64,000 nt of DNA. Origin: Legionella yabuuchiae (GTDB lineage Bacteria > Pseudomonadota > Gammaproteobacteria > Legionellales > Legionellaceae). Numbering within the stretch: position 1 is the stretch's first letter; every line of letters begins with the position of its first letter. A program made the position numbers and the translations under genes. The stretch spans positions 24,989-88,988 of the forward strand of contig NZ_CAAAIW010000011.1 of assembly GCF_900640115.1 (NCBI RefSeq). Reading direction: 5' to 3'. Below, in pieces: positions 18,491 to 27,299 of this stretch. The notes below the pieces were generated by a model. That model was not told the DNA's origin, searched no databases, and worked only from the letters and a program-made list of their open reading frames with translations.

Positions 18491-19477
18491 ATGAAACAAA
18501 CAACGGTCGCCATATTGGGGGCAGGATCTTGGGGAACCGCTGTAGCAATTCACTTAGCGCACAGCGGCCATCGCGTTCTGCTTTGGGGTCATAATCCTAA
18601 TACCATTGCAGAGATAGAACAGCATCGTTGCAATGTTCGCTATCTTCCAGGGATTATCTTTCCTGAATCGTTGAGGGTTACCGCAAACCTTGAAGAGGCC
18701 GTTCAAAGCTGTGATGAACTCATAGTTGCGGTACCCTCACATGCGTTCGCTGACTTACTGGCAACACTTCCTAAACCCACATCCGGACTGGCATGGTTAA
18801 CAAAAGGCGTTGATCCCAAGACACATGAGTTATTAAGCGAACTGGTTCGCAAGAAATGGGACGATTGCCCAATAGCCGCTATATCGGGCCCTTCATTTGC
18901 GAAAGAGGTGGCTAAATTACTACCTACGGCGCTTGTTGTAGCAGGAAATCATAGCGCTTATGTTAAACGCATGTGCAACTTGCTTCACCATCGTAACATT
19001 CGAGTTTACCAAAGCGAAGACATGGTTGGCGTTCAAGTTTGTGGCGCGGTTAAAAATGTCTTAGCCATTGCCTGTGGCATCAGCGATGGCTTAAATTATG
19101 GCGCTAATGCCAAAGCCGCACTCATCACACGCGGGTTGGCAGAAATGAGTCGCTTGGGGATAAGCCTTGGCGCAAATCCAGAAACCTTTATGGGGCTTGC
19201 GGGCGTAGGCGATCTTGTGCTGACGTGTACGGATGATCAATCTCGTAATCGCCGCTTTGGCTTGCAATTAGGCCAAGGAGCCGATTTAAAAGAGGCTGAA
19301 GCCGCCATTGGTCAAGTGGTTGAAGGAAAGCACAATGCCGCGCAAGTCATTGAGCTGGCAAAAGCGCATCACATTGAAATGCCCATTTGTCATGAGGTCA
19401 ATGACATTATCCAAGGTCGCACCAGCGCTGAAAACGCCGTACAACAGTTAATGAACCGACCACCCAAAGCTGAATAA
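18491..19477 (+). CDS. gpsA: Glycerol-3-phosphate dehydrogenase [NAD(P)+]
   Basis: Reduces dihydroxyacetone phosphate to sn-glycerol-3-phosphate for phospholipid synthesis. The Rossmann motif GAGSWGTAVAIHLA is at about residues 10-23, the substrate region GPSFAKEVA near 135, and the catalytic-lysine segment CGAVKNVLAIACG near 185. About 328 residues from the ATG at 18491. An alternative ATG at 18467, directly after GGTGAG, would add eight residues; family alignment favours the later one, but the sequence does not settle it. It follows secB closely and ends 10 bp from convergent murI. Confidence 0.95.
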   Translation: MKQTTVAILGAGSWGTAVAIHLAHSGHRVLLWGHNPNTIAEIEQHRCNVRYLPGIIFPESLRVTANLEEAVQSCDELIVAVPSHAFADLLATLPKPTSGLAWLTKGVDPKTHELLSELVRKKWDDCPIAAISGPSFAKEVAKLLPTALVVAGNHSAYVKRMCNLLHHRNIRVYQSEDMVGVQVCGAVKNVLAIACGISDGLNYGANAKAALITRGLAEMSRLGISLGANPETFMGLAGVGDLVLTCTDDQSRNRRFGLQLGQGADLKEAEAAIGQVVEGKHNAAQVIELAKAHHIEMPICHEVNDIIQGRTSAENAVQQLMNRPPKAE

Positions 19478-19486
19478 TTTTTAGGG

Positions 19487-20299
19487 TTACGTATGAACAT
19501 CGACTAAAATCACGTCGCTTTTGGTGATGGTCTGGTTTAAAAACAATTCGCCGACTTGTTGAAAGCGTTTAATGGAGTCCGTGACCAAATACTGGGTTAA
19601 GCCTGCTTTATCGCTAGAATTTAAGAGATTTTTTTCTGCCAGTAATTGGGTTAAGGCTTCTGCTGTTGATTCGGCCGAATCAACGATCTCAACTTGTGGA
19701 GGGAGCATCGCTCGTAATAAGGGCTTAAACACCGGAAAATGAGTGCATCCCAATAAGATCGTATCTTCGTCCTTAAAACCATCGAGGTAGTGATTTAACA
19801 CCGACTGAGCAATTGCGTTATCCACCATGCCTTCTTCCGCTAAAGCCACAAGTAGACTACAAGCGCGACTTTGAATTAAGGCCTGAGGGAGCTGTTCGAC
19901 AATCAAGTTATGATAAGCCTTGGCTGCAATGGTTGTTTCAGTAGCAAGCACCCCAATGCGATGATTTTTAGTGGCGCGAATTGCCGCCGCAGCACCTGGC
20001 GATACCACCCCAAGCACGGGCATATCAGGCAAAATACTCTGCAAATGGGTTAACGCGGCCGTAGTCGCCGTATTGCAAGCGATCACCAACGCTTTAATCC
20101 CCTGCTCTACCAGGACCTTTGCCATCTGCACGGCGTATTGCTGCACGGTGGCAGGGCTTTTGGTTCCATAAGGTAACCGCGCGGTATCACCTAAGTAAAT
20201 AAAGGATTCTTGCGGTAACGTTTGTCGTAACGCACGAAGAACGGTTAGGCCTCCCATACCGGAGTCAAATACCCCGATTGCCGATTGTTTTTGTTCCAT
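19487..20299 (-). CDS. murI: Glutamate racemase
   Basis: Makes D-glutamate for peptidoglycan. 270 residues. The N-terminal IGVFDSGMGGLTVL, the first catalytic Cys in VIACNTATTAAL and the second in ILLGCTHFPVF are all in place, as is the YLGDTARLPYGTKS substrate loop. An AAAGG-type ribosome site lies before the ATG. It is convergent with gpsA and separated by 18 bp from the stop of the upstream orphan gene on the same strand. Confidence 0.95.
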   Translation of the reverse strand: MEQKQSAIGVFDSGMGGLTVLRALRQTLPQESFIYLGDTARLPYGTKSPATVQQYAVQMAKVLVEQGIKALVIACNTATTAALTHLQSILPDMPVLGVVSPGAAAAIRATKNHRIGVLATETTIAAKAYHNLIVEQLPQALIQSRACSLLVALAEEGMVDNAIAQSVLNHYLDGFKDEDTILLGCTHFPVFKPLLRAMLPPQVEIVDSAESTAEALTQLLAEKNLLNSSDKAGLTQYLVTDSIKRFQQVGELFLNQTITKSDVILVDVHT

Positions 20300-20317
20300 A
20301 ATGGCCTTTATTATTAG

Positions 20318-21853
20318 TTATTTTATAAACCTTCCACTGGGAGTATAAGAAACATTTACTTCTTCTTCATTTTCGATGCCTAAACCAGCTTCTTGTTCTG
20401 CTTTACTCGGCTTTAATTCCTGCATTTTTGCTTTAAATTTATCATGTGCAGACGCTAATTTTTGAAATTCAGAATCAATCTCAGTAGCTTGCAAGTGTTT
20501 GACAAGATTTTTCTGGATAAATTCCTCTCTTTCTTTAGAGTTAGTCACAGGTTTTACTCCAGGAACACGGAGATTAATTAAATCAGTTCTGTCACCAAAT
20601 ACTATGAGAAGCGCAGCATATACCTTTTTGACCATCTTAGGATCTTTCCCACTAATGGTAACAGGAATCTTTTTTCCTGTTTCACGGTTCGCTAATAACA
20701 TACTAACTTGTTTGAGTGCGACCCTGGCTTGATGAGCATTGGATAAACCGGGGTCAGAATAATCCGAAACATAACCATGACCTTGTTTTAACACGCCATA
20801 TTTAGGAACTTCCTTTCGCATCCATCCACTAGTTTCTTTGAATATTATCATAGAGCGAATCACTTCATTAGACTCTAAGCGCTTACCACGAAAGGTAGCC
20901 TGCTTCGCGCCAAATGTTACAGACGAGACTGGATCTCTATAAAGTTGATCCTCCGAAACTCGTTTAGGATAAAAATTAATAAATTCTTTTTCTTTTACCA
21001 CTTCATTCATAAAACCCAGCGCATCTTTTCCGTCAGTATTTCCTGCTTCCATAATAATGTTGGCCCAGCGCTTTGTGTCTGCCGCACCCTGTGTCTCATC
21101 ATCCGCATACATGTCTACCGCCGGAGCTTTACTTTGTTTTTTTTGTAGCGCCTCTACAACATTTTTTTGAATTAATGGTAAAAGTATACCCGTTTTGAAG
21201 TAGCCTTTCTTTTTTAAGCTCAAAGTATTTTTCAAGATTTCTTCGAGATTCATGTTCGCATCTTTTAACTTCTGAGATAATGGCTGAAAAGCCAACGTTG
21301 CTTGTAGCTCCTTGTTACTATCGGAAGGAATGATAAAATCAAGACGGTCTTTGAGTGATTGAAGACTTTCGGTAGTTAATTGTCCTAAAGCTGTTTTGAG
21401 TTCGATTTCAACTACAATTTCTTTAGCCTCTTTTTCTAAAAAGAGGGCGTCTATACCGATTTGGTTTTTTTGATAATGACTGATTACTTTAGCACCAAAT
21501 TTTTCTTGATGCGCAATAAGCCAATTTAACATGCCATCAGACGTTAGTTGAGAAAATTCATATACTTCTCCTGGTTTTAATTCTTGCAGCCCTAGTCTAA
21601 AGCGTCTTCGAACACAATCACCTCGAAAACGAGCCAAATCTTCATCATCAAGCATGCCTTTTAATGTGGGATCAATATCATCAATATGTTGTTGAACAAT
21701 AGTTTTGAAGGCTTGTAGATCTGTTGTCTCCAAACCGTTCTCTGCAGCGATTATAGCATCCAAAGCTTCTTTGTACTTGCGTCGCGCCTCATCCGAGGAA
21801 AACACTTTAATTAAAGGTTCGCCTTTACGATATGATTTATATTGATCTGACAT
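20318..21853 (-). CDS. Orphan 511-residue hydrophilic protein
   Basis: I do not recognise a family. The ATG at 21853 (MSDQYKSYRKGE) is preferred to an upstream TTG. The protein is highly charged, without signal peptide or membrane segments. Visible blocks are an N-terminal helical region with HIDDIDPTLKGMLDDEDLARF, a central segment KAKVISHYQKN-like ALFLEKEAKEIVVEIELK that alternates Glu/Lys in a strand-like way, a SGWMRKEVPKYGVLKQGHG segment, and a coiled-coil-like C-terminus (FQKLASAHDKFKAKMQELK). Its size, charge and lack of homology fit a secreted effector, but nothing proves this. It lies 18 bp upstream of murI on the same strand. Confidence 0.7.
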   Translation of the reverse strand: MSDQYKSYRKGEPLIKVFSSDEARRKYKEALDAIIAAENGLETTDLQAFKTIVQQHIDDIDPTLKGMLDDEDLARFRGDCVRRRFRLGLQELKPGEVYEFSQLTSDGMLNWLIAHQEKFGAKVISHYQKNQIGIDALFLEKEAKEIVVEIELKTALGQLTTESLQSLKDRLDFIIPSDSNKELQATLAFQPLSQKLKDANMNLEEILKNTLSLKKKGYFKTGILLPLIQKNVVEALQKKQSKAPAVDMYADDETQGAADTKRWANIIMEAGNTDGKDALGFMNEVVKEKEFINFYPKRVSEDQLYRDPVSSVTFGAKQATFRGKRLESNEVIRSMIIFKETSGWMRKEVPKYGVLKQGHGYVSDYSDPGLSNAHQARVALKQVSMLLANRETGKKIPVTISGKDPKMVKKVYAALLIVFGDRTDLINLRVPGVKPVTNSKEREEFIQKNLVKHLQATEIDSEFQKLASAHDKFKAKMQELKPSKAEQEAGLGIENEEEVNVSYTPSGRFIK

Positions 21854-21979
21854 ATGAATACTCAACTGAAATAATTTAAATTAATTATAGTTAAAAAAGA
21901 TTAACAAATTATTAAATTCATGTGGCCTTAATGAAACGCAGTGTAATCGAGTGTTCAACGCTTCATAAGAGCTACGACT

Positions 21980-23284
21980 TTACACCAAAAGAAAACGGAA
22001 GTTTTTTTGGATTTCGTTTAAGTCGAATTTGTTTAAATATAATGAAAAGCTCATCCAGGCGCTTAGAGCGGCTAAGTCTCGAAATTGTGGTGGGAGGTAT
22101 AACGGATCCTCCAATAACCCATGATCTTTTAATTCGCTAAGCAGCGGTAAATCATCGAGCACAAGCTTTCCTAGGAACAATAACGGAATGGTTTCAATGC
22201 GATGTTGGCTGATGGCAAAGCGGATAAAGTTATAGATGAGCACAAACCCTTTCGCATAGGATAAATCCTTGGTGAATGGGCCGCCTGTGGGTGTGCTGCC
22301 ACGGAAAATTCTGACCGTTTGGTTGTAACTGTCGTCTTCTTCAAAGCCGCATTCTAGAAAATAATGATATATATCTAAAAAATTAGCGCCATGAGTGACT
22401 TTATCTAGAGCGATGACACGATTTGTAATTTTCCTTAACCGTCCAGGATAAGAAGAAAAGGTAATAATCTCCGTCAACACCGCCAAACCCTCTTGAATCA
22501 CACTGCAAGAAGGAGAACCTTTAGAAAGAAAAAAACAAAAAGGCTGCGTAGCGCCGTTTAAAGTAGTTCCTACATGCACCCAACCCTCATGGACTTCTAA
22601 ATATTTTAAATCTCGTTCGCTGAACATGACTTGCTGGTTCAACTTAATATTATCGGCTCCTGCGGAAGCATCAGCCACCATGTCATCGCTGACCGTGACG
22701 GTCATTTTATCGCCGTGTTCACTAAAAAAAGCGCTGAGTCGTGGTTGTAGAATGGCTTGTGCTTCCACGGCTGTATATCGTTTTTCATCGGCTTCGGATT
22801 GTAATTTCACATCCAGTGTGGTTAAAACGTCAAACAGCAAAGAACCTAGCTCAGAAAGCCGTGGCCCATCGACGTAAAACGCATCCGCGGGACTGCCGTA
22901 TAATTCCATAGCCACTTCGCAAAACGTGGGGGTTCCTCGCGCTTGCAGCATTTGTATGGCGCGAATGTACTCATCGCATTGACGTTTAATTAAACGCGTG
23001 ACTGGAGAATATTGGCCAAGTTGATTTTGCGCATCTCGTAAGATTCCGCGAAATTCATCTTGTTTTTCGTCTGGATTATAAGGAAGTGCGTGTTTTTGAT
23101 AATACGTTTCATCTACAGCGGGAAGTTTTTTGCCCTTGTGCTTAAAAAAATCGCGCCGGATGGTTTCATCCCACTTAATGGCATCAAGAATGCGAATGTT
23201 GCTTTGCGCTTCTACAATGCGTCGCGAAAGTTCTTGGATCACGGCATATTCAGTTTCAAGCTCTGCCATCTTCTCCCTCATCAT
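21980..23284 (-). CDS. DUF1704 / QEGLA-motif putative metallocarboxypeptidase
   Basis: 434 residues from the ATG that overlaps the previous stop (ATGA); an internal ATG at 23269, preceded by GAGGGAG, is an alternative start. Bacterial members are annotated as flavohemoglobin expression-modulating QEGLA motif proteins; eukaryotic DUF1704 proteins (MATCAP/KIAA0895) are zinc tyrosine carboxypeptidases acting on tubulin. The zinc signature is visible: H232-E233 and H237 in HEGWVH, with E265 in QEGLA. A helical N-terminal third precedes the catalytic domain. It is coupled to the BamC-like gene and lies downstream of dapA. Peptidase activity is inferred from family and motif; the substrate is unknown. 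Confidence 0.85.
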   Translation of the reverse strand: MMREKMAELETEYAVIQELSRRIVEAQSNIRILDAIKWDETIRRDFFKHKGKKLPAVDETYYQKHALPYNPDEKQDEFRGILRDAQNQLGQYSPVTRLIKRQCDEYIRAIQMLQARGTPTFCEVAMELYGSPADAFYVDGPRLSELGSLLFDVLTTLDVKLQSEADEKRYTAVEAQAILQPRLSAFFSEHGDKMTVTVSDDMVADASAGADNIKLNQQVMFSERDLKYLEVHEGWVHVGTTLNGATQPFCFFLSKGSPSCSVIQEGLAVLTEIITFSSYPGRLRKITNRVIALDKVTHGANFLDIYHYFLECGFEEDDSYNQTVRIFRGSTPTGGPFTKDLSYAKGFVLIYNFIRFAISQHRIETIPLLFLGKLVLDDLPLLSELKDHGLLEDPLYLPPQFRDLAALSAWMSFSLYLNKFDLNEIQKNFRFLLV

Positions 23285-23493
23285 TGTGGCGGCTGAATGG
23301 TAACCCTAGGATCCTGAGGCTTCGGCGGCAAAACATAAAAACCGCTGATGTTAGACCCCGTTAATGGTGGGGGGATAACCAGATCAGGTCCATTATGGCT
23401 TTGTAAATATTGTTGATTGCCATTACTGTTATAATAGGACGCGCAGGAAGAAATTAACAGCAACGTTAAAAGTAAGATTATAATTTTTCGCAC
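23281..23493 (-). CDS. Short BamC/NlpB-like lipoprotein
   Basis: 70 residues. A signal peptide ends in LLISSCAS (lipobox Cys about residue 17). The mature part, QYLQSHNGPDLVIPPPLTG and ISGFYVLPPKP, resembles the N-terminal unstructured lasso of BamC. The helix-grip domains of full BamC (about 340 residues) are absent and the gene ends cleanly, so this is a natural stub or a degenerate bamC. Position just downstream of dapA matches the E. coli dapA-bamC pair. Its stop overlaps the next gene's start. Confidence 0.7.
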   Translation of the reverse strand: MRKIIILLLTLLLISSCASYYNSNGNQQYLQSHNGPDLVIPPPLTGSNISGFYVLPPKPQDPRVTIQPPQ

Positions 23494-23584
23494 AAATTAC
23501 CTCGATAATTCTATGATTGCAAGCGTTGGCGATCTGCCCTCACCTTAGCCCTATCCAGCAATGGGAGATAGGATTTTCTGGCAT

Positions 23585-24457
23585 TTATGCCAGTTGTAAT
23601 GCTTTTAAGGTCGTTTCCAATGTTTGATGATGTTCTTTGGATAATTGGGTTAAAGGAAGGCGAATCTCATCCCTTATCAAATCCATTTTATTTAAAGCCC
23701 ATTTCGTGGGAATTGGATTTGACTCTAAAAATAATTGCTCATGCAAGGGCATTAATTGTTCGTTAATTCGTAAACATTCGGCCTGATTACCATCTAGTGC
23801 GGCGTCACACAATTTCGCCATTAACTTGGGGGCAACGTTTGCCGTGACCGAAATCACGCCTTTTGCGCCGGAAAGTAACCATTGAGCCGCGGTGGGATCG
23901 TCCCCACTATAGACGTCTAGTCGACCTTCACATCCGGCTAAAATTTCTTTTAAACGCTCTAGCGTGCCTGTGGCTTCTTTAATGCCGATAATGTTTGAAA
24001 TCTCTGATAATCGCACCACTGTTTCTGGCAAAAGATCACAACTCGTTCGTCCCGGTACATTGTATAAAATAATCGGTAATGCGGCTTGCTCGGCGATGTG
24101 CTGATAATGTTGATAAAGCCCTTCTTGCGTAGGTTTGATGTAAGCAGGAGTCATAATTAATGCCGCATCTACTCCAAGCTCCATCGCATCAATCGTCAAC
24201 TCGAGGCAAGCTTTTGTGGCATTCATCGCAGTGCCTGCAATAACCGGGATACGTTCCTTAGCTTGCTCGACCACGGTTCTTATAACAAGGAGTTTTTCAT
24301 CATGATTAAGTGTTCCAGACTCTCCTGTGGTTCCTGCAGCGACTATAGCGTGAGTGCCAGCATCAATGTGAAACTCGACCAGTTCACGCAAGGTATCCAC
24401 ATCCACTTGATCGTCCTTAAACGGTGTAACGAGCGCCACCATGCTGCCTTTAAACAT
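23585..24457 (-). CDS. dapA: 4-hydroxy-tetrahydrodipicolinate synthase
   Basis: First committed step of lysine/diaminopimelate synthesis: condenses pyruvate with aspartate semialdehyde. 290 residues, typical. [13 protein letters not shown] holds the pyruvate-carboxylate-binding Thr-Thr, [12 protein letters not shown] the catalytic Tyr and Arg, and [14 protein letters not shown] the Schiff-base lysine. AGGAG precedes the ATG. The downstream BamC-like and DUF1704 genes may be read from the same transcript. Confidence 0.96.
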   Translation of the reverse strand: MFKGSMVALVTPFKDDQVDVDTLRELVEFHIDAGTHAIVAAGTTGESGTLNHDEKLLVIRTVVEQAKERIPVIAGTAMNATKACLELTIDAMELGVDAALIMTPAYIKPTQEGLYQHYQHIAEQAALPIILYNVPGRTSCDLLPETVVRLSEISNIIGIKEATGTLERLKEILAGCEGRLDVYSGDDPTAAQWLLSGAKGVISVTANVAPKLMAKLCDAALDGNQAECLRINEQLMPLHEQLFLESNPIPTKWALNKMDLIRDEIRLPLTQLSKEHHQTLETTLKALQLA

Positions 24458-24538
24458 AAGCTCCTCATGTCTTTGAAGATTATTTGTGACAATACTAATC
24501 CCAGATTAGGCGTTTAACAAGTCAAATAAGCTAGATAA

Positions 24539-24644
24539 CAGCGATTCCCGGTGATTTTTGTACAACACATCAAAAACCCCTCTCCCCACACTGCTTGCGG
24601 GGAGAGGGGATTTTTGGGTGTTCAAAAATCACCGGGAATCGCTG
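24539..24644. repeat. 106-bp nested inverted repeat
   Basis: The outer arms (24539-24560 and 24623-24644) are a perfect 22-bp inverted repeat beginning CAGCGATTCCCGGTGA. An inner CCCCTCTCCCC/GGGGAGAGGGG stem with CAAAAA/TTTTTG shoulders sits inside. It lies between the divergent dapA and lipoprotein genes, so it cannot terminate either one in a normal way. A REP/MITE-like mobile palindrome is the simplest reading. The rest of the 312-bp gap shows only the lipoprotein's likely promoter region. Confidence 0.75.
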
Positions 24645-24769
24645 GCTAAATAAAAAGATTGCTTTTTTATTTCAAAAAAACCTTAGTGATCATATTTTCT
24701 TCTAGTTTTCCATTTTTTGTACTAGTATGTGTTATGAAAGGATTAAATTTAACTCAAGAGGATTGAGCT

Positions 24770-25015
24770 ATGAAAAAAATAATTTTATCAACAACGTTAT
24801 GTGGATGTCTATTAGGACTAGGGGCGTGTACCCCAACTCAAGTAGGAACAACGACCGGTGCTGCAGCAGGGGCTGGTATTGGCTATGCTGTTTCAGATGG
24901 TAGTGCCTTAGGAACGGTCGTTGGGGCTGGTGCCGGTGCTCTTATCGGACAACAAATTGGTCAATCTCAAGAGCGTCGATACTACTATTACAACGGCCGA
25001 TATTATTATCGCTAG
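24770..25015 (+). CDS. Glycine-zipper outer-membrane lipoprotein
   Basis: 81 residues. A signal peptide with lipobox LGAC (Cys about residue 20) is followed by a glycine-zipper membrane segment (TTGAAAGAGIGYAV and VVGAGAGALIGQQIG), like the SlyB/Pcp/OmpA-associated small lipoproteins. The C-terminus is Tyr/Arg-rich. An AGAGGA site lies 7 bases before the ATG. The exact role is unknown; related proteins stabilise the envelope. Confidence 0.85.
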   Translation: MKKIILSTTLCGCLLGLGACTPTQVGTTTGAAAGAGIGYAVSDGSALGTVVGAGAGALIGQQIGQSQERRYYYYNGRYYYR

Positions 25016-25021
25016 TCATTA

Positions 25022-25040
25022 CGGGCGCCACCTGCGCCCG
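25022..25040 (+). terminator. Hairpin between convergent lipoprotein and pilU
   Basis: CGGGCGC, loop CACCT, GCGCCCG: a perfect 7-bp GC-rich stem directly after the lipoprotein stop, followed by ATTTAAAA. The weak T-run makes it a likely but not textbook terminator; it may serve both convergent genes. Confidence 0.55.
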
Positions 25041-25042
25041 AT

Positions 25043-26161
25043 TTAAAACTTATCAAATTCATCTTTCTCAATGGTTAAATCCGTATCGGTATCCCCCCCA
25101 CCTTCTTCAGATAGGCGAATTTTAAGTCGCACGTTATTTTTGGAATCGGCGTAGCGAATCGCATTTTCCTGAGAAATTTTACCCGCTTTATACAAGTCAA
25201 ATAACGCTTGATCGAAGGTCTGCATCCCCTGTTCACGTCCTTTTTCCATGGCTTCTTTGATTTCTTCAATTTTTCCTTTTTCGATTAAATCTGAAATATA
25301 AGGCGAATTCAGCAAGATTTCGACGGCAGGTACACGTTTCTCATCGATCCCAGGGATTAAACGAAGTGAAATAATCGCGCGCAAATTTAATGCCAAATCC
25401 AATAAAAGCTGTTTTTTAGCGTCTTCAGGGAAAAAGTTGATGATGCGATCCATGGTTTGATTCGCATTATTCGCGTGTAAGGTGGATAGGCAAAGATGCC
25501 CAGTTTCTGAATAAGCAATGGCATGCTTCATGGTATCGCGGTCGCGAATTTCTCCGATTAATATTGCATCGGGAGCTTCGCGCATGGCGTTTTTTAACGC
25601 ATTGTCGTAACTGTGCGTATCAATACCGACTTCACGCTGGTCGACTACGGATTGCTTATGATCATGAATGTATTCGATTGGGTCTTCAATCGTCAGAATA
25701 TGTCCGCATTGATTCTCATTGCGGTAATCAATCATCGCCGCCAAGGTTGTGGATTTACCTGAGCCCGTTGCACCTACCACCAAAACTAAACCGCGTTGTT
25801 CCATAACGATCGAGCTTAAGATCGGGGGTAGATTGAGTTCTTCAAGTGAAGGGATCGTCCCTTTTAAATATCGAATCACTATCCCAACATCGCCTTTTTG
25901 TCGAAAAAGATTGACGCGATAACGCCCAACATTCTCAACCGAAAGTGCAATGTTTAACTCCATCTCAGCGCTAAATTCTTTTTCTTGCGCATCGGTTAGC
26001 ATCGATTGTGCGATTTCTGTTAGTTGCTCAGATTTTAAGGGGGCTTTACCGACGGCTGAAGTTACTCCCTCAATTTTAATATGTGGGGGCGTGCCCACAC
26101 TAAAATACAAATCAGAAGCGCCGCGATCGGCCATAAGTTTTAAAAACGGAATAATATCCAT
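25043..26161 (-). CDS. pilU: Type IV pilus retraction-type ATPase PilU
   Basis: Hexameric cytoplasmic ATPase that assists PilT in pilus retraction. 372 residues from the ATG at 26161 (MDIIPFLKLMADRGASDLYF); an upstream in-frame extension is unconserved. Walker A GATGSGKST, Asp box EDPIEYIH, Walker B GEIRDRDTM and His box TGHLCLSTLHANN are all present. The segments YRNENQCGHILTIEDP and NNANQTMDRIINFFPED match PilU better than PilT. It stands alone, without pilT or pil structural genes in the window. Confidence 0.9.
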   Translation of the reverse strand: MDIIPFLKLMADRGASDLYFSVGTPPHIKIEGVTSAVGKAPLKSEQLTEIAQSMLTDAQEKEFSAEMELNIALSVENVGRYRVNLFRQKGDVGIVIRYLKGTIPSLEELNLPPILSSIVMEQRGLVLVVGATGSGKSTTLAAMIDYRNENQCGHILTIEDPIEYIHDHKQSVVDQREVGIDTHSYDNALKNAMREAPDAILIGEIRDRDTMKHAIAYSETGHLCLSTLHANNANQTMDRIINFFPEDAKKQLLLDLALNLRAIISLRLIPGIDEKRVPAVEILLNSPYISDLIEKGKIEEIKEAMEKGREQGMQTFDQALFDLYKAGKISQENAIRYADSKNNVRLKIRLSEEGGGDTDTDLTIEKDEFDKF

Positions 26162-26304
26162 TGTGTTTATCCATTTATTTTTTCTTACGTTTAAGTGTAG
26201 ATAATTCAAAACGCTACAGCAATTTTTCGACTTTTTTACAAAAAAAATACTTAGAATAGACACAAAACAAGCACTAATGGTCTAAAATAATACATTATGG
26301 AACA

Positions 26305-26427
26305 ACAACAGGTGATTGAACGTGTACGTTGTCTCTTAATTTAATCACGGATGCTTACGGATGATGCTGTAAGACACAAGGAGGTGTCGTAAATTAGGAG
26401 ACAGCTACACGCTCAATCACCTGTTGT
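26305..26427. repeat. 123-bp imperfect inverted repeat
   Basis: Arms of about 40 bp starting ACAACAGGTGATTGAACGTG and ending with the complement, with scattered mismatches. It fills the gap between divergent pilU and the following membrane-protein gene. It has no ORF and no T-run. It looks like another small palindromic element, unrelated in sequence to the TACCC family. Confidence 0.65.
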
Positions 26428-26462
26428 GCACTAACGCGATAAGAAGAACATAAGGACTAACT

Positions 26463-27071
26463 ATGACGGAACAAAAAGATGAAGCGTTAACCATCAACCA
26501 TCCTCGACTTCTCTCTGCAATCTATTTTGCCCTTTTGGCTGTGATTGCCAATATTGTCGTTGATTCCATTCTATACTCCGTCGGGGTACAACAATTATTA
26601 CACTTTTTCCAGGCTCTTATCCTAGCTGCGGTGATTGCCGCAGTATTCGGAGCGCTATTCGGAAAACGGATTATTCATTGCCCTAAACCCTATAAGAAAA
26701 AAGTATTTCTATATGGATTTTTAATGGTGGTGTCCGCCCTTCCCGTTCATACCCTTGGATTTTTATACTTCTTTTCAGGGACTCAGCCCCATTTGTTCGA
26801 TGATGCAAGTTTGATAAATTTAATTGAAATGTATTTTTTGGTACTCTTTTATAGTTTTATCCTGATTGGTTTTTGGCTAGCATTATTAGGGGGAGCGGCT
26901 GCCATTTATTTAAGAGGACGATTGGCTTATCATATGTTAGATGCGCTTTACGTCACCCGAAAGCCAACGCACGATAAAGAAAAAGTGGTTAAACCCAAAA
27001 CGGCTAAATACGGTCAAGCGACAATAACAACCAACCACCATAATTCGAATCATCCTAGAAAAAGCAGTTGA
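26463..27071 (+). CDS. Conserved membrane protein, four TM segments
   Basis: 202 residues with hydrophobic stretches at about 20-38, 47-65, 76-97 and 120-145, followed by a positively charged tail. No family recognised. AAGGA lies 8 bases before the ATG. A 100-bp inverted repeat follows the gene. Function unknown; the location in the inner membrane is predicted from hydropathy alone. Confidence 0.75.
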   Translation: MTEQKDEALTINHPRLLSAIYFALLAVIANIVVDSILYSVGVQQLLHFFQALILAAVIAAVFGALFGKRIIHCPKPYKKKVFLYGFLMVVSALPVHTLGFLYFFSGTQPHLFDDASLINLIEMYFLVLFYSFILIGFWLALLGGAAAIYLRGRLAYHMLDALYVTRKPTHDKEKVVKPKTAKYGQATITTNHHNSNHPRKSS

Positions 27072-27092
27072 GCTCATAGCGAGCAAGTTAAG

Positions 27093-27192
27093 AGTGCTGA
27101 AGATGTTGGATTTTTTTAATATTTTTTGTGAATGCAGTAGTCTCCACTAAGATGGGCAAAAAATATTAAAAAAATCCAACAGGCTCAGCGCT
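27093..27192. repeat. Inverted repeat with perfect 24-bp core arms
   Basis: 27105-27128 and 27157-27180 are exact reverse complements (starting GTTGGATTTTTTTAATATTT), and the pairing extends outward to 27093 and 27192 with mismatches. The loop is 28 bp. It could end transcription of the upstream membrane-protein gene on either strand because the arms are A/T-rich, but the size fits a mobile palindrome. A decayed TACCC element starts immediately after it. Confidence 0.7.
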
Positions 27193-27193
27193 A

Positions 27194-27260
27194 TACCCGT
27201 GATCGTTCAAAAATGCTAATTTTTGGGCGATAGAACAAATTAGTATTTTGAAAGATTAAC
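27194..27260. repeat. Decayed copy of the TACCC palindromic element
   Basis: The left end TACCCGTGATCGTTCAAAAAT and the right part ATTTTGAAAGATTA resemble the elements at 2339 and 49110. The right terminus (GGGTA) is lost. It lies 40 bp before the nuclease gene. Confidence 0.5.
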
Positions 27261-27299
27261 TTGTGTAGTAGAGCTTAACTGCTATTTCTAGGATCATAC

